Positions 12,662 through 24,269 of a stretch of DNA of 64,000 nt are shown in pieces. Within the stretch, counting starts at the first letter, position 1; every line of letters begins with the position of its first letter. The translations under genes were made by a program, and so were the position numbers. Origin of the DNA: Undaria pinnatifida (lineage: Eukaryota; Sar; Phaeophyceae; Laminariales; Alariaceae); assembly GCA_012845835.1 (NCBI GenBank), contig JABAKD010000021.1, forward strand, positions 7,647,006-7,711,005. Reading direction: 5' to 3'. Below the pieces are notes generated by a model that made no database searches, was not told the origin of the DNA, and worked only from the letters and a program-made list of their open reading frames with translations.

Positions 12662-13184
12662 TACTAGTCCTTGGGGGCCCGGGTACAGCAACCAAAGACG
12701 CGAAAAGTGTGATATTTGTGCGTTTGCGTTAAAGGAATTAATCTAAAAATTCAAGCAAATGATCCCGCCGAGCGAACTTTGAAGGAAGAATTTGCCAAAA
12801 ACAGCATGAAAATTCCAATTTGAGTGAACGATTTAGAGTGAACTTCCATCAATAACGACCAGATCATACGATTGGCCTACCAACACCAGGCACAACGGCA
12901 CAACAATCAGAGGGCACGAGCGCACAACCCACACGGCAGCACACAGCACTGATCGCTGTGCGCTGTGCTTGGTAGCGCGGTGCTTGGCAGCGCGGTAGAC
13001 ACAACCCAACATTGATGCGGAGGCACCAAAGAGTAGCTGGGGAAGCATGGCGCGTACGCGCAACCTCAGGGGTAGGTGCTAGTGAGCCAGCGCTCCCACG
13101 CTCTCTACGATGTGACCTCGGTCTCTGCTGCTGCGTGATATCGTATTCGGTGCTGATTTTGTCAACCACCGTCGCTATCCCACA

Positions 13185-13490
13185 ACGCTGTCGCCGAAGC
13201 CTCTACCGCCACCGCCACTCACGCCGCACGGCCGCCGCCGCCGCTACTGCTGCTGCTGCTTCTGTTGTGTGTCGGCGTCTAATGTGCTGCGGCTGCGGTT
13301 GGTGTCTCCTGCGTTCGTTTCTAAAAAAAAAAAAAAAGTGGCTGTTCTGTTGTTGTGGTGATGATCGTGGTGATCGAGCCAGGCCGAGCTGCTGTGCCGC
13401 AACTCATCTGGCGGGGGCATCGCCACCACCACCTCCGCCCCCGCCGCCGCTGCTGCTGCTGCTGCTATGCTGCTGCTGCGCTGCTGTTTG
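13185..13490. repeat. CCG/CTG triplet-rich tract
   Basis: Runs of CCGCCACCG, GCTGCTGCTG and CCACCACCTCCGCC with an A-rich break at 13321. Apparent ORFs are low-complexity products of the triplets. Confidence 0.8.
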
Positions 13491-14339
13491 TCTGATGGTG
13501 TTGTGCTGGGCCTGCCCCTGTCGGTGAGTCTATTTGCTACCGCACCATGTCTAAATTCAAAATTTGATGTTGCCTCACCGCTCCCCGCCTGTGATACGGA
13601 GGCCGGGTACGCCTTTTCTGCGATTCGTTCACCGCAAACACAACCAAAATCATGCCCGAGTGAATCTGGCCTTTTTCTAGCATGATGGAAGAAATTTTAG
13701 TGAATTATTTTAACGCAAACACTCGATTATCCACCGCCTTCGCGAGTGCGCAGTACGAGTAGTACGAGTAGGACCGTAGCAGCAGAGTCTTCCACTGGGT
13801 AGACGGTAATGACGACACCAGAATATTCTTCTTTTTTTAAATAAATTTATTTCTGGAACATTTCACGCCGCTTATGTTGAGCCGCCTTCTAGGCTATCAT
13901 ATAGGATTTAGCATGGTAATAGGGGAATGCCATTGTGGCGACCGTGTGGTTTCAGCATTACAACGAAGGTGTTCGAATCAAAGAGCGCTAGTTTATCTCC
14001 TTTACCTAGGGTGAGCATCGCCCCCTTCCCACCTCCACGACTATTCGAAGCATCGTTAGACTCTCGGACTTCCACGACAAGCTACATGCATTCCATGTTG
14101 CACTAATGCACGCACCTTCCCAATTTTCCACCGAAAACGATGGAGGGTACCAAACTAGACGAGGTCAACATGGAATGGCTGCTCCGGTCGCAACGCCATC
14201 AATCAGTTCATTCGTCGGACGCGCGCTGAGAATACAATATCCATACTTGTACAAGGCTGCATACGAGAGTGAATCTCTATACCTTTCCTACCTCACCCCC
14301 TAATGGCAGGATACACGTCAGATACAACAAGGAATCGCG

Positions 14340-15490
14340 TGTAAATTACCTCAATCCAGCTCTGGTTTGACGGCATTGTCGAGTGCACAGGGATGAATAA
14401 TGGCGCTATTATAACGTTGGTGGTCAATCGCGGAACCCGTGCGGTTCTCGTCAGTGGAGTCAAAAGGTCCTACGCCGCGCATGATTTTTGGCAAGCATAC
14501 GGAATCGCTGCCATCGTGCTTCACAGTAAGATACAAGCGTGCATTCGCCGGAGGTTTGACGGTATAGCTGTAGATGGGAAAGTTAAGTAATATAATGGCG
14601 CCAACGTTGATGGTCAATCGTCGTACCCGTGTCCTTCTCGTGAGTTGAAGCAAAAGCTCCTACACCGCGATAAATCTCGGCAAGGATTAGGAATTGCGCA
14701 CCTCATATTGCTATCGGCCTCTGCGGCTCGGCATAAGCGTACACGTCGGAAGTGTGCTTTCATTGTCGAGGGTATAGGGATACATGAAGACAAAGTGCCG
14801 TTGACGCTGGTGGACACTCGTCGTACTCGCCTCGTTCTCGTGGCGTAAGGCAAAAATTCCTACGCCCGCAAGGATAAGGAATCGAGCGTGCCGTGCTGCA
14901 ATCGGGCTCCACGGCTCGATACACGCCTGCACGGCGGAGCGTTGACGGCACCATCGAGTGCGCAGGGATACATGAAGCCATAATAACACCAACATTGGTG
15001 GTACATCGTCGTAATCCCCCCGTCCTCGTGAGTTAAAGCAAAGCTCCTACGCCGAAATAAATGTCGGCAAGGGTAAGGAATCGAGCGGGTGTCATGCTGC
15101 AATAGGGCTGCGCGAGTCGATACAAGAGTGCACGCCGGAGGTTTGATATGTCGAGTGCGCAGGGATACATGAAGATTTCATTACGATAACGTTGTTGGTA
15201 AATTGTAGCAATCGCCCCGTTCTCGTCCGTGATATAAAAAAAAAATACTCCGACGCCTAGATAAATGTGGGCGAGGGTACGTAATCGCGCGTGTCATGCT
15301 GCAATCGGGCTCCGCGACTCGATACAAGCGTACACACCGGAGGTTTGAACTCGTTGTCGAGTGTATACAGGGATAGATGAAGAACTAACTACGATAAGAT
15401 TGGTGGCCAATCGGCGTACAAGTGTCGTAATCGCCCCGTTGTCGTGAGTTGTACGCGAAAAAAACTCCTACACCGAGATCAAGGGCGTAC
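14340..15490. repeat. satellite of about 200 bp, first block
   Basis: About six degenerate units of 187-200 bp. Each holds, in order, GTCGAGTGCACAGGGATACA, AACGTTGGTGGTCAATCGTC, CCGTTCTCGTGAGTT, GTCGGCAAGGGTAAGGAATC, TCATGCTGCAATCGGGCT and CTCGATACAAGCGTGCAC. There is no coding signal. Confidence 0.85.
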
Positions 15491-16429
15491 GAAAACAAAA
15501 TGTACCTGAACCCCCCCTCGGCCGGCCCGAAAAAAAAACGTTTTTTGATCAAACAAAACGGGGTGTTTCGAAGCCCCTTTGGCGCCTGTAGATTACCAAG
15601 ACGTTGTCCAAACAACACGTACGTCATGCGCGCGTTGTTGCCTCTCGATTGACCTTGTTTGGTGTGTATTCGGTCTGTCCTTGGTTGTGGTTGGGTTTTT
15701 CTGTTGGTTATCAGCTCTGTTCTTTCTGATTTTGTTGGGTGCAGCTTAAATCAATTGGCGCTAAGGGACAGATCGAAAATTGCATTCCAACTTGAGCAAA
15801 CCAATGCCTAAATGTAGTGGGCAGAGAAGTTGGCAAAATGTTTTGCTTGAAAAATTACGGCACCTAGTCGCCTTTATTTGTAGATGAACATTTTTGATCC
15901 GTTCACAATGACTGACTGGTCCACATCCCAAAACCCAGACTCTACGTGAATGGAGCCCGCAGGCAGGCAGAGGACCAACACATTAAAAAAAAGGGACTTT
16001 TTCGAGGGTTCAAAAGAAAAAGTTACGCAGCGTTGCGCCGCGTTGTAGGTATAACTGTTTAAAAGTCTAGTCTACAGCAGTAGCTTGGTAGCCTCTCTGG
16101 CTTTCAAAGCAGAGCCCCGGTGTGTACTGAGCTCGAGTCACCTGCCTGACATACGTTACCAAGGCTGCCGGATTGTAAGATCAGGTTGAATTAGGCAATC
16201 TTTCGTTCGCCTATTATACAGAGCTGTCCAAAGCCCTCGGCTGGTTCTTTCATCTCTGACTCTGATCAATGATGAAGTGGCTTGTCCAGTACCCATTTTA
16301 AGGTCAGGTAATTTGTTGTGTATAGGGGCTAGTGTTGACTCGTTGTTTATTACTTCGAAGTATTAGTATACGTGAGTGATCCCCCCCCCCCCCCTCGGCC
16401 GGCCCGAACTGAAAAAAGGGGAGTGTGGG
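15491..16429. other. segment interrupting the satellite
   Basis: Non-satellite sequence splits the array. The motif CTCGGCCGGCCCGAA, after a C-run, occurs near both edges (15516 and 16395). This suggests an inserted or duplicated segment rather than simple decay. I see no gene in it. Confidence 0.5.
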
Positions 16430-18015
16430 TCCAGGGAAATGATTTTCGTGCGCCCTTTTGCCGAGATCAATGTCGGCAAGGGTAAGGAATCACGCGTGTC
16501 ATGGTGCAGTCGGGCTTTTCGGCTCGACAAAAGGGTATGCGCCGCAAGTTCGGCGTCATTGCCGCGTGTAAAGGGATATGTGAACATGAAGTGCTGCTAA
16601 CGTTGGCGACCAATCGTCGTAATAACCCCGTTGTCGTGGGTTATGAGCAGAAAAAGCTCCGATGTCGAGATAAATATCGGTGAGTGAAAGGAATCGCGCG
16701 TGTCATGATTTAATCGACCTCTTTTACTCGATACAATCGTGCACGGCGGTGGTTTGACGGTACTGTCGAGTGCATGGGGATACATGAAGTCGTATTATCG
16801 CCAGCGTTCGTGGTCGATCGTCGTAATAACCCCGTTCTCGTGACTTCAACCAGAAAAAACTTCTTCGCCGAGATAAATGTCGGCAAGTGCAAGGAATCGC
16901 GAACGTGTCATGCTGCGATCAGGCTCCTTAACTCGATACAGGCGTGCACGGCGGAGGCTAGACGTAGTTGTAGGGTGCACAGGGATACATGACGCAATAA
17001 ATACGAAACATATTTTGGTCAATCGTCGTAATATAACCCCGGCGTGTCGTGAGCTATAAGCTTAAAAAAAAGCTCCGACGCCGCCATAAAAGTCGGCAAG
17101 GATAAGGAATCGCGCGTGTCTTGCTGAAATCGGCCTCCGCGGCTCATTACAAGCGTACACACCGGAGGTTTAATGTCATTATCGAGGGTATAGGAGATTC
17201 ATGAAGATAAAATGCCGCCAACGTTGGTGTTTAATTGTCGTATTCGCCCCGTCCTCGTGAGTTGAGGCAAAATCTCCTACGCCACAAGAAATGTCGACAA
17301 GGGTAAGGAATCGCGCGTCTTACGTCCCATTCAGGCTCTTCGGCTCGATACAAGCGTGCACGGTGGCGGTTTAACCGTACAGTCGATTGAACGGGGATAC
17401 ATGAACCCATATTATCGCCAACGTTGGTGGTCAACCATCGTGACAGCCCCGTTGTCGTGAGTTAGAAGCAAAAAAAGCTCTTACGCCGAGCAATATTTCG
17501 GCAAGTTTAAGGAATCGCGCAGGTGTCATGCTGCAATCGGGCTCCCCGACTCGGTACAAGCGTGCACGCTGTGGGTTTGACGCAACCGTCGAGTTCACAG
17601 GGACATATGGCGCTTTTTAAACGCCAAAGAGTTTTGGTCAACCGTGATAATCCGTGATAATAAACCCCGTTGTCGTGAGTTACAGAAAAAACTCCAACAC
17701 CGAGAAAAATGTCGGCAAGGGAAAGGAATGGCGCCAGCCATCCTGTAGTCGGCCTCCGCGGCCCGTTACAAGCATACACACCGAAGATTTGACGTCATTG
17801 TCGAGTGGGCATTAATACATGACGCCATTTAAACACCAACGTTTTTGGTCGGCCGTCGTAATGACCCCGATGTCATCAATTGTAACCGAAAAGTAGCCCT
17901 TACGCGGCGGTAAAAGTCGGTAAAGAGTAAGGAATCGAGCGTGTCACGCTGCAATCGGGCTCCACGGATCGATACAAGTATACGCAAGAAGTTTTTGAGT
18001 CGTTGTCTTTGAGCG
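16430..18015. repeat. satellite of about 200 bp, second block
   Basis: About eight further units of the same satellite, with the same block order as at 14340-15490. It ends near 18015 after a divergent last unit. Confidence 0.85.
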
Positions 18016-21000
18016 GAGCTTAATGGCCTTCCAAGACCACAAAAATAAATACTGCTTGAACATGCAAACTGCCGTACCCACCGCGAGCCAGGACCAACAA
18101 CGAACAAGACTGGCGATATTCAAAGTTGTATCCGCACCCGTTCCGACAAGGATTCTTGTATTGGTTTGCGATCGATGCCGTTTCTTGTATGACTGTTGCA
18201 TGTCTTGTTTCCCAGCTTGCGACCTGTAGTTCTCACAAAATGTTCGAGCTCTGTTTTTGTTGATCGGAGCCTGAATATATTCTAAAAATGTTAAAATACA
18301 CTTCCTCTATGAGATCCAATATTTCGTCGAAACTCATCTTCGCAAGCTGTGTGCGAGACACTCCGATTGCGCGTATTACCGTGTGTGTGCCCTCATTAAA
18401 GATATAGGTCGGCGGCTCCCCTTACAATTAGCTTGTACCACGGTCAACAGGGTGACGGCAATCAATCTGTGCACGGATAAACCAGTTATGAGAGGAAAAT
18501 AGACTGACGGGCGTGGAATATTATCACTTCATCATGTATATCCAGTAGGTCGTATAATCGGGGGGGGGGGGGGTTCACGGAGGGGGGGGGGGGGGGTTCC
18601 AACATGTTTCGGTCGCATAAATGTATGGGAGTTTACTGTATGCGTGATGCTATGTCTAAGCCATGGTGGGGGTGGCGGTGAATGAGGGGGCGGGGGGGAG
18701 GTTTGAACTTGAGGACCATATATTTAAATGAATTGGACCTACTGCATGGATGGCTCGAAAGGTTAAGAGGTGATAACACCCGTCGGGCAGTATTTGTTAT
18801 TCTGGTGGATTTCGATTTTAGCTGAGGCCGCGGGGGAGGGGAGTGCGTGTGTGATGGGGGGCGGGAGAAGGAAACAGAGGTGGATGCGAGCAAAACATTC
18901 TACCTGGCGTGCTAAGTGCAGATGCCCATTATATATAGCAGACTATTGTGTGTTTCTCAAATGCGGGGCACGTCTGAACATCGCCGCCACCGTGCACATA
19001 TTATTGTTGTTTAGCACCACCCAATGTACCGACGAGTCACGTTGATATCGCGGCCAGAATATAATATATACTCAGCGCGATCTACCTTCACCGTTACCGC
19101 GCAAAAGTAGCCAGCCCAACATACACACCCCGGCGTGCGTGCGTAGTCTCGCACTACTCCTGTTAATACTACTACTGCTACTACTGCTACTGCACTACTA
19201 CTGCACCAAATGCAGTATTGCCCCTCTCATTGGACAACACTATCGAAGAAACCTGTAAATAGCTTGGAACTTGCAACAGCGTAAGACTGACTTTGTGTAG
19301 CTCACGACGCGCGGCCAATAATATATTAAATTACCCCCCGTCCGCTGGGTGGCCTCGACCGGGGACACCGCGTCCACCAAGAAACTGGTATTCTCGGCGA
19401 CGAAAAAGGTTATCGGCGATGAAAATACGAAACTCGAAAACATGAATTTGTGATTTCTGGCTCTGCCGGGACAAGGATGTTAGCCTAAAGCAGGATTTCA
19501 GGTTTGTCACGAGGGGGCCGATGCTGTATGGATGCGAGAATAAGCAAACAACTGTCGAATCACATGTTTCCCGGGAAGTATATCTCAGCCTGGTGGGTTT
19601 CTTGTAGTGCTTGGAATCACTTGCTTCCCGGGAAATATCTCACCCTGATGGGTTTTTAGTAGTGCTCGGATCCTTATTGCTACACGTACCTGGTAACTAA
19701 TATATCAGCCTGGCAGCCTGGGTTTCCCCTTCGTCGTTTCTTATAAGAGAATGGGAACCGTGGCCGAGATGTGACCTAAACATAAGGAACGATGGTCGTT
19801 TATTTCCTCGTTTAATCTTATATGGGAATCATGGCCGATACTCTTACCTAATTATAATAAATGAGAAATAAGAAACCCAGGCTACCAGTCCGATACATTT
19901 GTTGTTTATAATATTTCAGCCATGGTTCCTATAGTGCTCGCTGTGTTATTCATGTGTTACATTGCTAACTCTAACCCTAACCCTAAAACAGCACAGTGGT
20001 ACTCGTATAGGTATAACGAGAAACAGAAATTTAGCTGCTGCTGAACTTCTTCTTGGGGATGAGTGAGAGTGCGTTCTAATACGAAATCCAGTATTGCAGC
20101 TCCCTATACACTTCATCCTGGGTTTCTTAATGCAGCACCCCGTTTCTTAGTGCAACCCAGGTGTCCATAGGTATTAGAACAGTGCCTCTACGAACGAAAA
20201 TGTAGCTACCGTCAGATTACGTACTTTCTTAGTGCAACCCAGGTGTCCATAGGTATTAGAACAGTGCCTCTACGAACGGAAATGTAGCTACCGTCAGATT
20301 ACGTACATCAGGTTGATTCAAGATTTATATTTCCGTCCAAAGTGGTAATCTGTACTAAATAGGTAACGAGCAACGAACATGACACCCTTGCGGCGAAAGC
20401 CAGAGCCAGAGAGAGGTACGAGTACAACTCCAGCGCAGGGCCCACGTTTGTGCTGGCTGTCACTTCCTGAGAGCTTCCTGAGAGCTGTGCCGTGGACCAC
20501 CTACCAGCGAACGCACAGCAGTTTATTATGGTATCAAGAAATTACAGCAAGGCCGGGCACAGCAGCAGCAGCAGCAGCCGGGCCGTCACCGACAGCTCCC
20601 AGCGAGTGGGAAGCTCGCATTTCCCTTCTAACAGCTACAGCAACACAGCGGCACAACAGTAGCAGGCAGCTGCTGCAGTAGGGAGCGGCGGACTTCAGCA
20701 ACGTAGCAGCAGGAGCAGCAGCAGCAAGAACACGAGTACTCGTCTGGAGAGCGAAGCTACAGTCTAAACGCGGCGCAACTGCTGCATGCCAGGGGGTGTC
20801 TAGGGATCATCCCCTATGACATGGTCGCGGGGGGCGATACGAGCTGACTGGTAGATGGTCGGTAGATGGTGGTCCCCATGAATACATATCCGCGAAAATT
20901 TCTGAACATACTATCGCAGGTCTAGCAAGTGGAAGACTCCCGTCGACCGTAGTGTGCAACTCATTGCATTGTACCATACCACTCCAAAGGCAGTCAGCCC

Positions 21001-22640
21001 GCGCTGCTTGGAATGACCGATGCTGAGTACATAATCGTCACTTTGTTTCGTTACATTCTCCCTCTCAAGTCCAATGAAGGAAAATCAATTAACAGAGGAC
21101 AAGCACGATTAGCTATCACTACTGCGGTGCCACCGATGGCAGATATCTAGAGCTCAACCTTCAGCTCTACGACGCCTTCGACCCAAATGCAAGCAATAGC
21201 GCATATCATCGCCGGCAGGAGTACCGTTCCAGGTATCACCCCATAGAGCTCCCATCGAGCAGCGCGCGTTGCTTCGAATGGCAAATGGTGTGTACGTTAT
21301 CGTCACTTTTTTTCGTCGCGTTTTCCCTCTCTGAAAGTCCTGCAAAAGATAAAGGAGGACCAACATGGTTTGCTTTCCCTATTGCAGCTGCTGTGCCACC
21401 GTCTCTTGCAGAGCTCTACAGAGCTCTACGACGCCCTCGACGCAGAAGCCAGTATCAGCGCGTAGCCGGCAGGAGGCAGGAGTACAGGCGCATCAGCGCA
21501 GGAGAGCACCCGTACACGATCGCTATACCCGTGCTTACCCGTCGTTGTTTGGTCGCTCGCTATAATTGGGACCCAAAAGGTAAGCATGAGGTACGTGTTT
21601 CTGCTGTGTCACCATCGACAATACAACTCTAGTCTACAGCTTTACGACATCTTCAACACAGAAAAAGGCATCAGCGCAAACCCAGGAGGAGTACTGCCAA
21701 CTGCAACTTCTCTATCGGTATTGTAGGTACATTTAGCGCGAGGAAACCGGCAGGAGCATTGCTGCATTGCTACCTGGTAACTGCTTGGTGTCATGATGAC
21801 CTGGATTGGCATCCACCAACCAAGCAGTACTTGCACCTGTTGTTAAAAACCAAGGCATCAACAGCTAAGTTGCACTGCGCAAGAGTCATCTACCGCTGCG
21901 TACCTCGCTCCACGGTGCATCAGCTGAGTACTTCGCCTGGCTATCCTCCACGGCAAAGGGAGAGATGGCACCCACCACTTCTGGGTGAGATCTGGCCAGT
22001 CGCCGCAAGCGGTTCGTTAGCCTCGGTATCTTGGGCCCAGCAGCACTTCGCCCTGCTGCTCCTGGGCCTGTAGCTTGCCCCCGATCATCTCCGCTTTGAG
22101 TGGAGAGGTGCCATCGTGACCCTCGACGTGTGCTTGCGGTAGTAGCTGCCCGAAACACCGGTCTGCTTATCGCCCAGCTCATGCAGCGAGACATGCTGCT
22201 GGTTGTGCAATTGATGAGGTATGCTGCTTGCTGCAGGCTGTGCTGTGTGCGATGTGCGGTGTGCGGTGTGAAGCCAAGATGACGCGGGGGGATTTTAAGC
22301 TAAACTCCCGGGTATAATACGCCATCAATTTTGGTTTGAAATCCTACAAAATTGAATTTGAATGTTTGAACTTGGCGGGATTTGAGCAGAATTTGTGAGC
22401 TCTCGGTAGCACCTAGCGGCACCCACGGGCCCACTGACCTATACCCTACTTGAGAGCTTGTATACGGCGAGTGCCGAGGTACGTAGGATATGTGCAAGCA
22501 ACGCATCGTTCGGCTTACAAAGTTGAGGGTCGACCACTTTTACAGCCTGACGAACTGACGAGCTAGCGAGGCTAAAAATACCTGACGAGTTACGTGCTGT
22601 ACGCTACACAAGAGCTAGAGCTGCAGCAGTGCAGATCAGC
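18016..22640. other. gene-poor region with local duplications
   Basis: No gene recognised. Poly-G runs lie at 18560-18597. Degenerate duplications lie at 19560-19675 and 19730-19860. A telomere-like CTAACCCTAACCCTAA sits near 19970. CAG-rich sequence lies at 20560-20740. A unit of about 260 bp is repeated at 21000-21250 and 21255-21510, with a partial third copy to about 21680. Confidence 0.6.
20143..20306. repeat. recent 82-bp tandem duplication
   Basis: Copies at 20143-20224 and 20225-20306 begin TTTCTTAGTGCAACCCAGG and end ATTACGTAC. They differ at only one or two positions, so the duplication is young. Confidence 0.95.
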
Positions 22641-22645
22641 CAGTA

Positions 22646-24265
22646 GTGTCTACATCCCCCTGTACGTGTGTTTTATCGACCTCATCAAAGCGTATGATTC
22701 CGTCGACCGAACCCTTCTATGAGCTGTCCTTGCCCTGCGTAGCACCGACAAAAAGCTTGCCGTTATCCGCCAATTCCACGGCGGAACGCAAGCATACGTG
22801 CAACATGCGGTTGGGGACGATGGGGAGGCGCTCGGATAACTTCGACGTGGAGCAGAATCTTCGACTAGGGTGTGTGCTCATGCCACTGACGCGTGCTACG
22901 ATAGAGATGCACCACCCTCTACCAAAAACTGATTTGGAGAAGAACTAAACCACTCGTACCGGAGGCCTAGGTATACAACGATAGAATCATGAAAAAATTG
23001 TCTATTTCCGACAATTTCGTTAAGAAGCCCCGTCATTAAAAAAAAGTGCTACCTCTATCGTAGCATGCGTCCACTGCTTCTCCACACGTTTTTCACGGCG
23101 GTACTGCGTGTGGACGAGGAATGTTTCCTCGCTGATGCAGCCATCTTGGACAGCATGGTGCAGCTCCAGCCAAAGAAGGGGGAGAAGAAGGGCAAGCCGC
23201 GGGCGGGCAAAGTCGACGGGCGGGAGAAGGAGGAAGAGGAGGCGGGGCGCAGGAGTTGCGCGGCATGCTGTACGCTGACGATGCGGGCATCATATCGCGA
23301 TCACCAGGAGGGTTGGAGCGTGCGATGACTGTGGTCGTGACTGCGTAGTCGGCGTTCGGGCTTTTACGGTCCCCGAAGCCAACACGGAGATAGTACGTCT
23401 GCAGACAAAGATGGGGGGACGGTGTTGTTTACCGTCGCTGCAGCCGACCAGGTATACAAGCAAACGCTGGGGGTTGTGTTCGTGGCCGGGGCTATCAGCG
23501 CAGATAGAGATCTCAGCGACGAGATAACACGGCGTCTTCAACGGGCCAGGTCGTGCCCCCAGCGGCACAAGATGGAAATCTATGACCGGCGGGGTGTGCG
23601 CCTGCGGCTGAAGGTGCGGATGCTGAAAGCCGAGGTGATCGAGACGCTACTGTGCAGGTGAGTGACGGAGCCAGAACAAGCCTGACAACGATAGGCTACG
23701 GCGGGCTCACCACTCCGTGCTCCTACCATGCCTCGGCTGGTGGAAACGGAAGCGCCGCGACCACGCTCTCTCGTACGCCGATGCGCTTGCCGGATTCCGA
23801 GAGCTTTGAGACGACGGTGCGCAGACGGAGGATGTTGTTGGCGGGATTCGTGGCACGTACGGGGGAGGAAAGGCTGCCGCGGAGGGTGATATTTGGGGAG
23901 CTGGTTGGGGGTAAGGGCTGCTCTGGGGGGCAGAAGAAGGATTCGATGGTGCGCCTCGAGGAAGATGGGACGGGGTTTAGCATGAAGTTCGAAGGTTGGC
24001 GGAAGGCTGCACAGAAGGCCGGCAGATGTTTTCGACGGGTCGAGGTGGGCGCGGAGGCATTCGTGCGGAAATGGCGTGACGTGGAGGTCGGCAGAGCGAC
24101 AGAGCGACACGCGGAGATCACGACCACGCCATTCACGACCGCGCCACTCACGACCGCGCCACCCACCGTTGTCTCCAATACACGGCTGGGGGAGGTGGCG
24201 GGTAGGCGGGGTAGGGGGCGTCCTGCCCACGAGGCTGAAGTCTGGGTCTGGCCATTATAATCCTG
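22646..24265 (+). mobile_element. decayed non-LTR retrotransposon reverse transcriptase
   Basis: Frameshifted plus-strand remnants of a LINE-type reverse transcriptase. In order, the frames hold VCFIDLIKAYDSVDR (motif A) near 22665; LRLGCVLMPL (motif B-like, usually RQGCVLSP) ending at 22888; GMLYADDAGIISRSPGG (catalytic YADD at 23271-23282); an in-frame TAG at about 23347; then KMEIYDRRGVRLRLKVRML and the C-terminal ESFETTVRRRRMLLAGFVAR and MVRLEEDGTGFSMKFEGWR. Stops and frameshifts break the ORF, so it is inactive. No 5' ORF or endonuclease domain was recognised. A MITE interrupts it between motif B and YADD. Similar elements are common in algal genomes (general knowledge). Confidence 0.9.
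22889..23070. mobile_element. 182-bp MITE inserted in the reverse transcriptase, 6-bp TSD
   Basis: Left terminus ACGCGTGCTACGATAGAG; the right terminus, reverse-complemented, is ACGCATGCTACGATAGAG. CCACTG flanks both sides (22883-22888 and 23071-23076). Removing the element and one CCACTG restores the local reverse transcriptase frame (VLMPLLLHTFF). Other members of the family are at 27879, 36893 and 56587. Confidence 0.92.
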
Positions 24266-24269
24266 GCGT

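Larger units (their letters stand above)
8188..14339. other. gene-poor repetitive region
   Basis: No convincing gene was found. Contents include four 12-bp units (ACACCTTTCTTA) at 9075-9122, telomere-like GGGTTAGGGTTA near 9625-9665, decayed copies of a METTL17-like exon near 10.3-10.6 kb, a SINE tail at 11.5 kb, a small MITE at 12.6 kb and triplet repeats at 13.2-13.5 kb. The missing 5' exon or exons of the METTL17-like gene should lie here, but I could not place them. Confidence 0.6.

Noticed and set aside
13012-13527. A 171-residue ORF across CCG/CTG repeats
   Set aside because: Low-complexity triplet repeats with no domain and no splice context.
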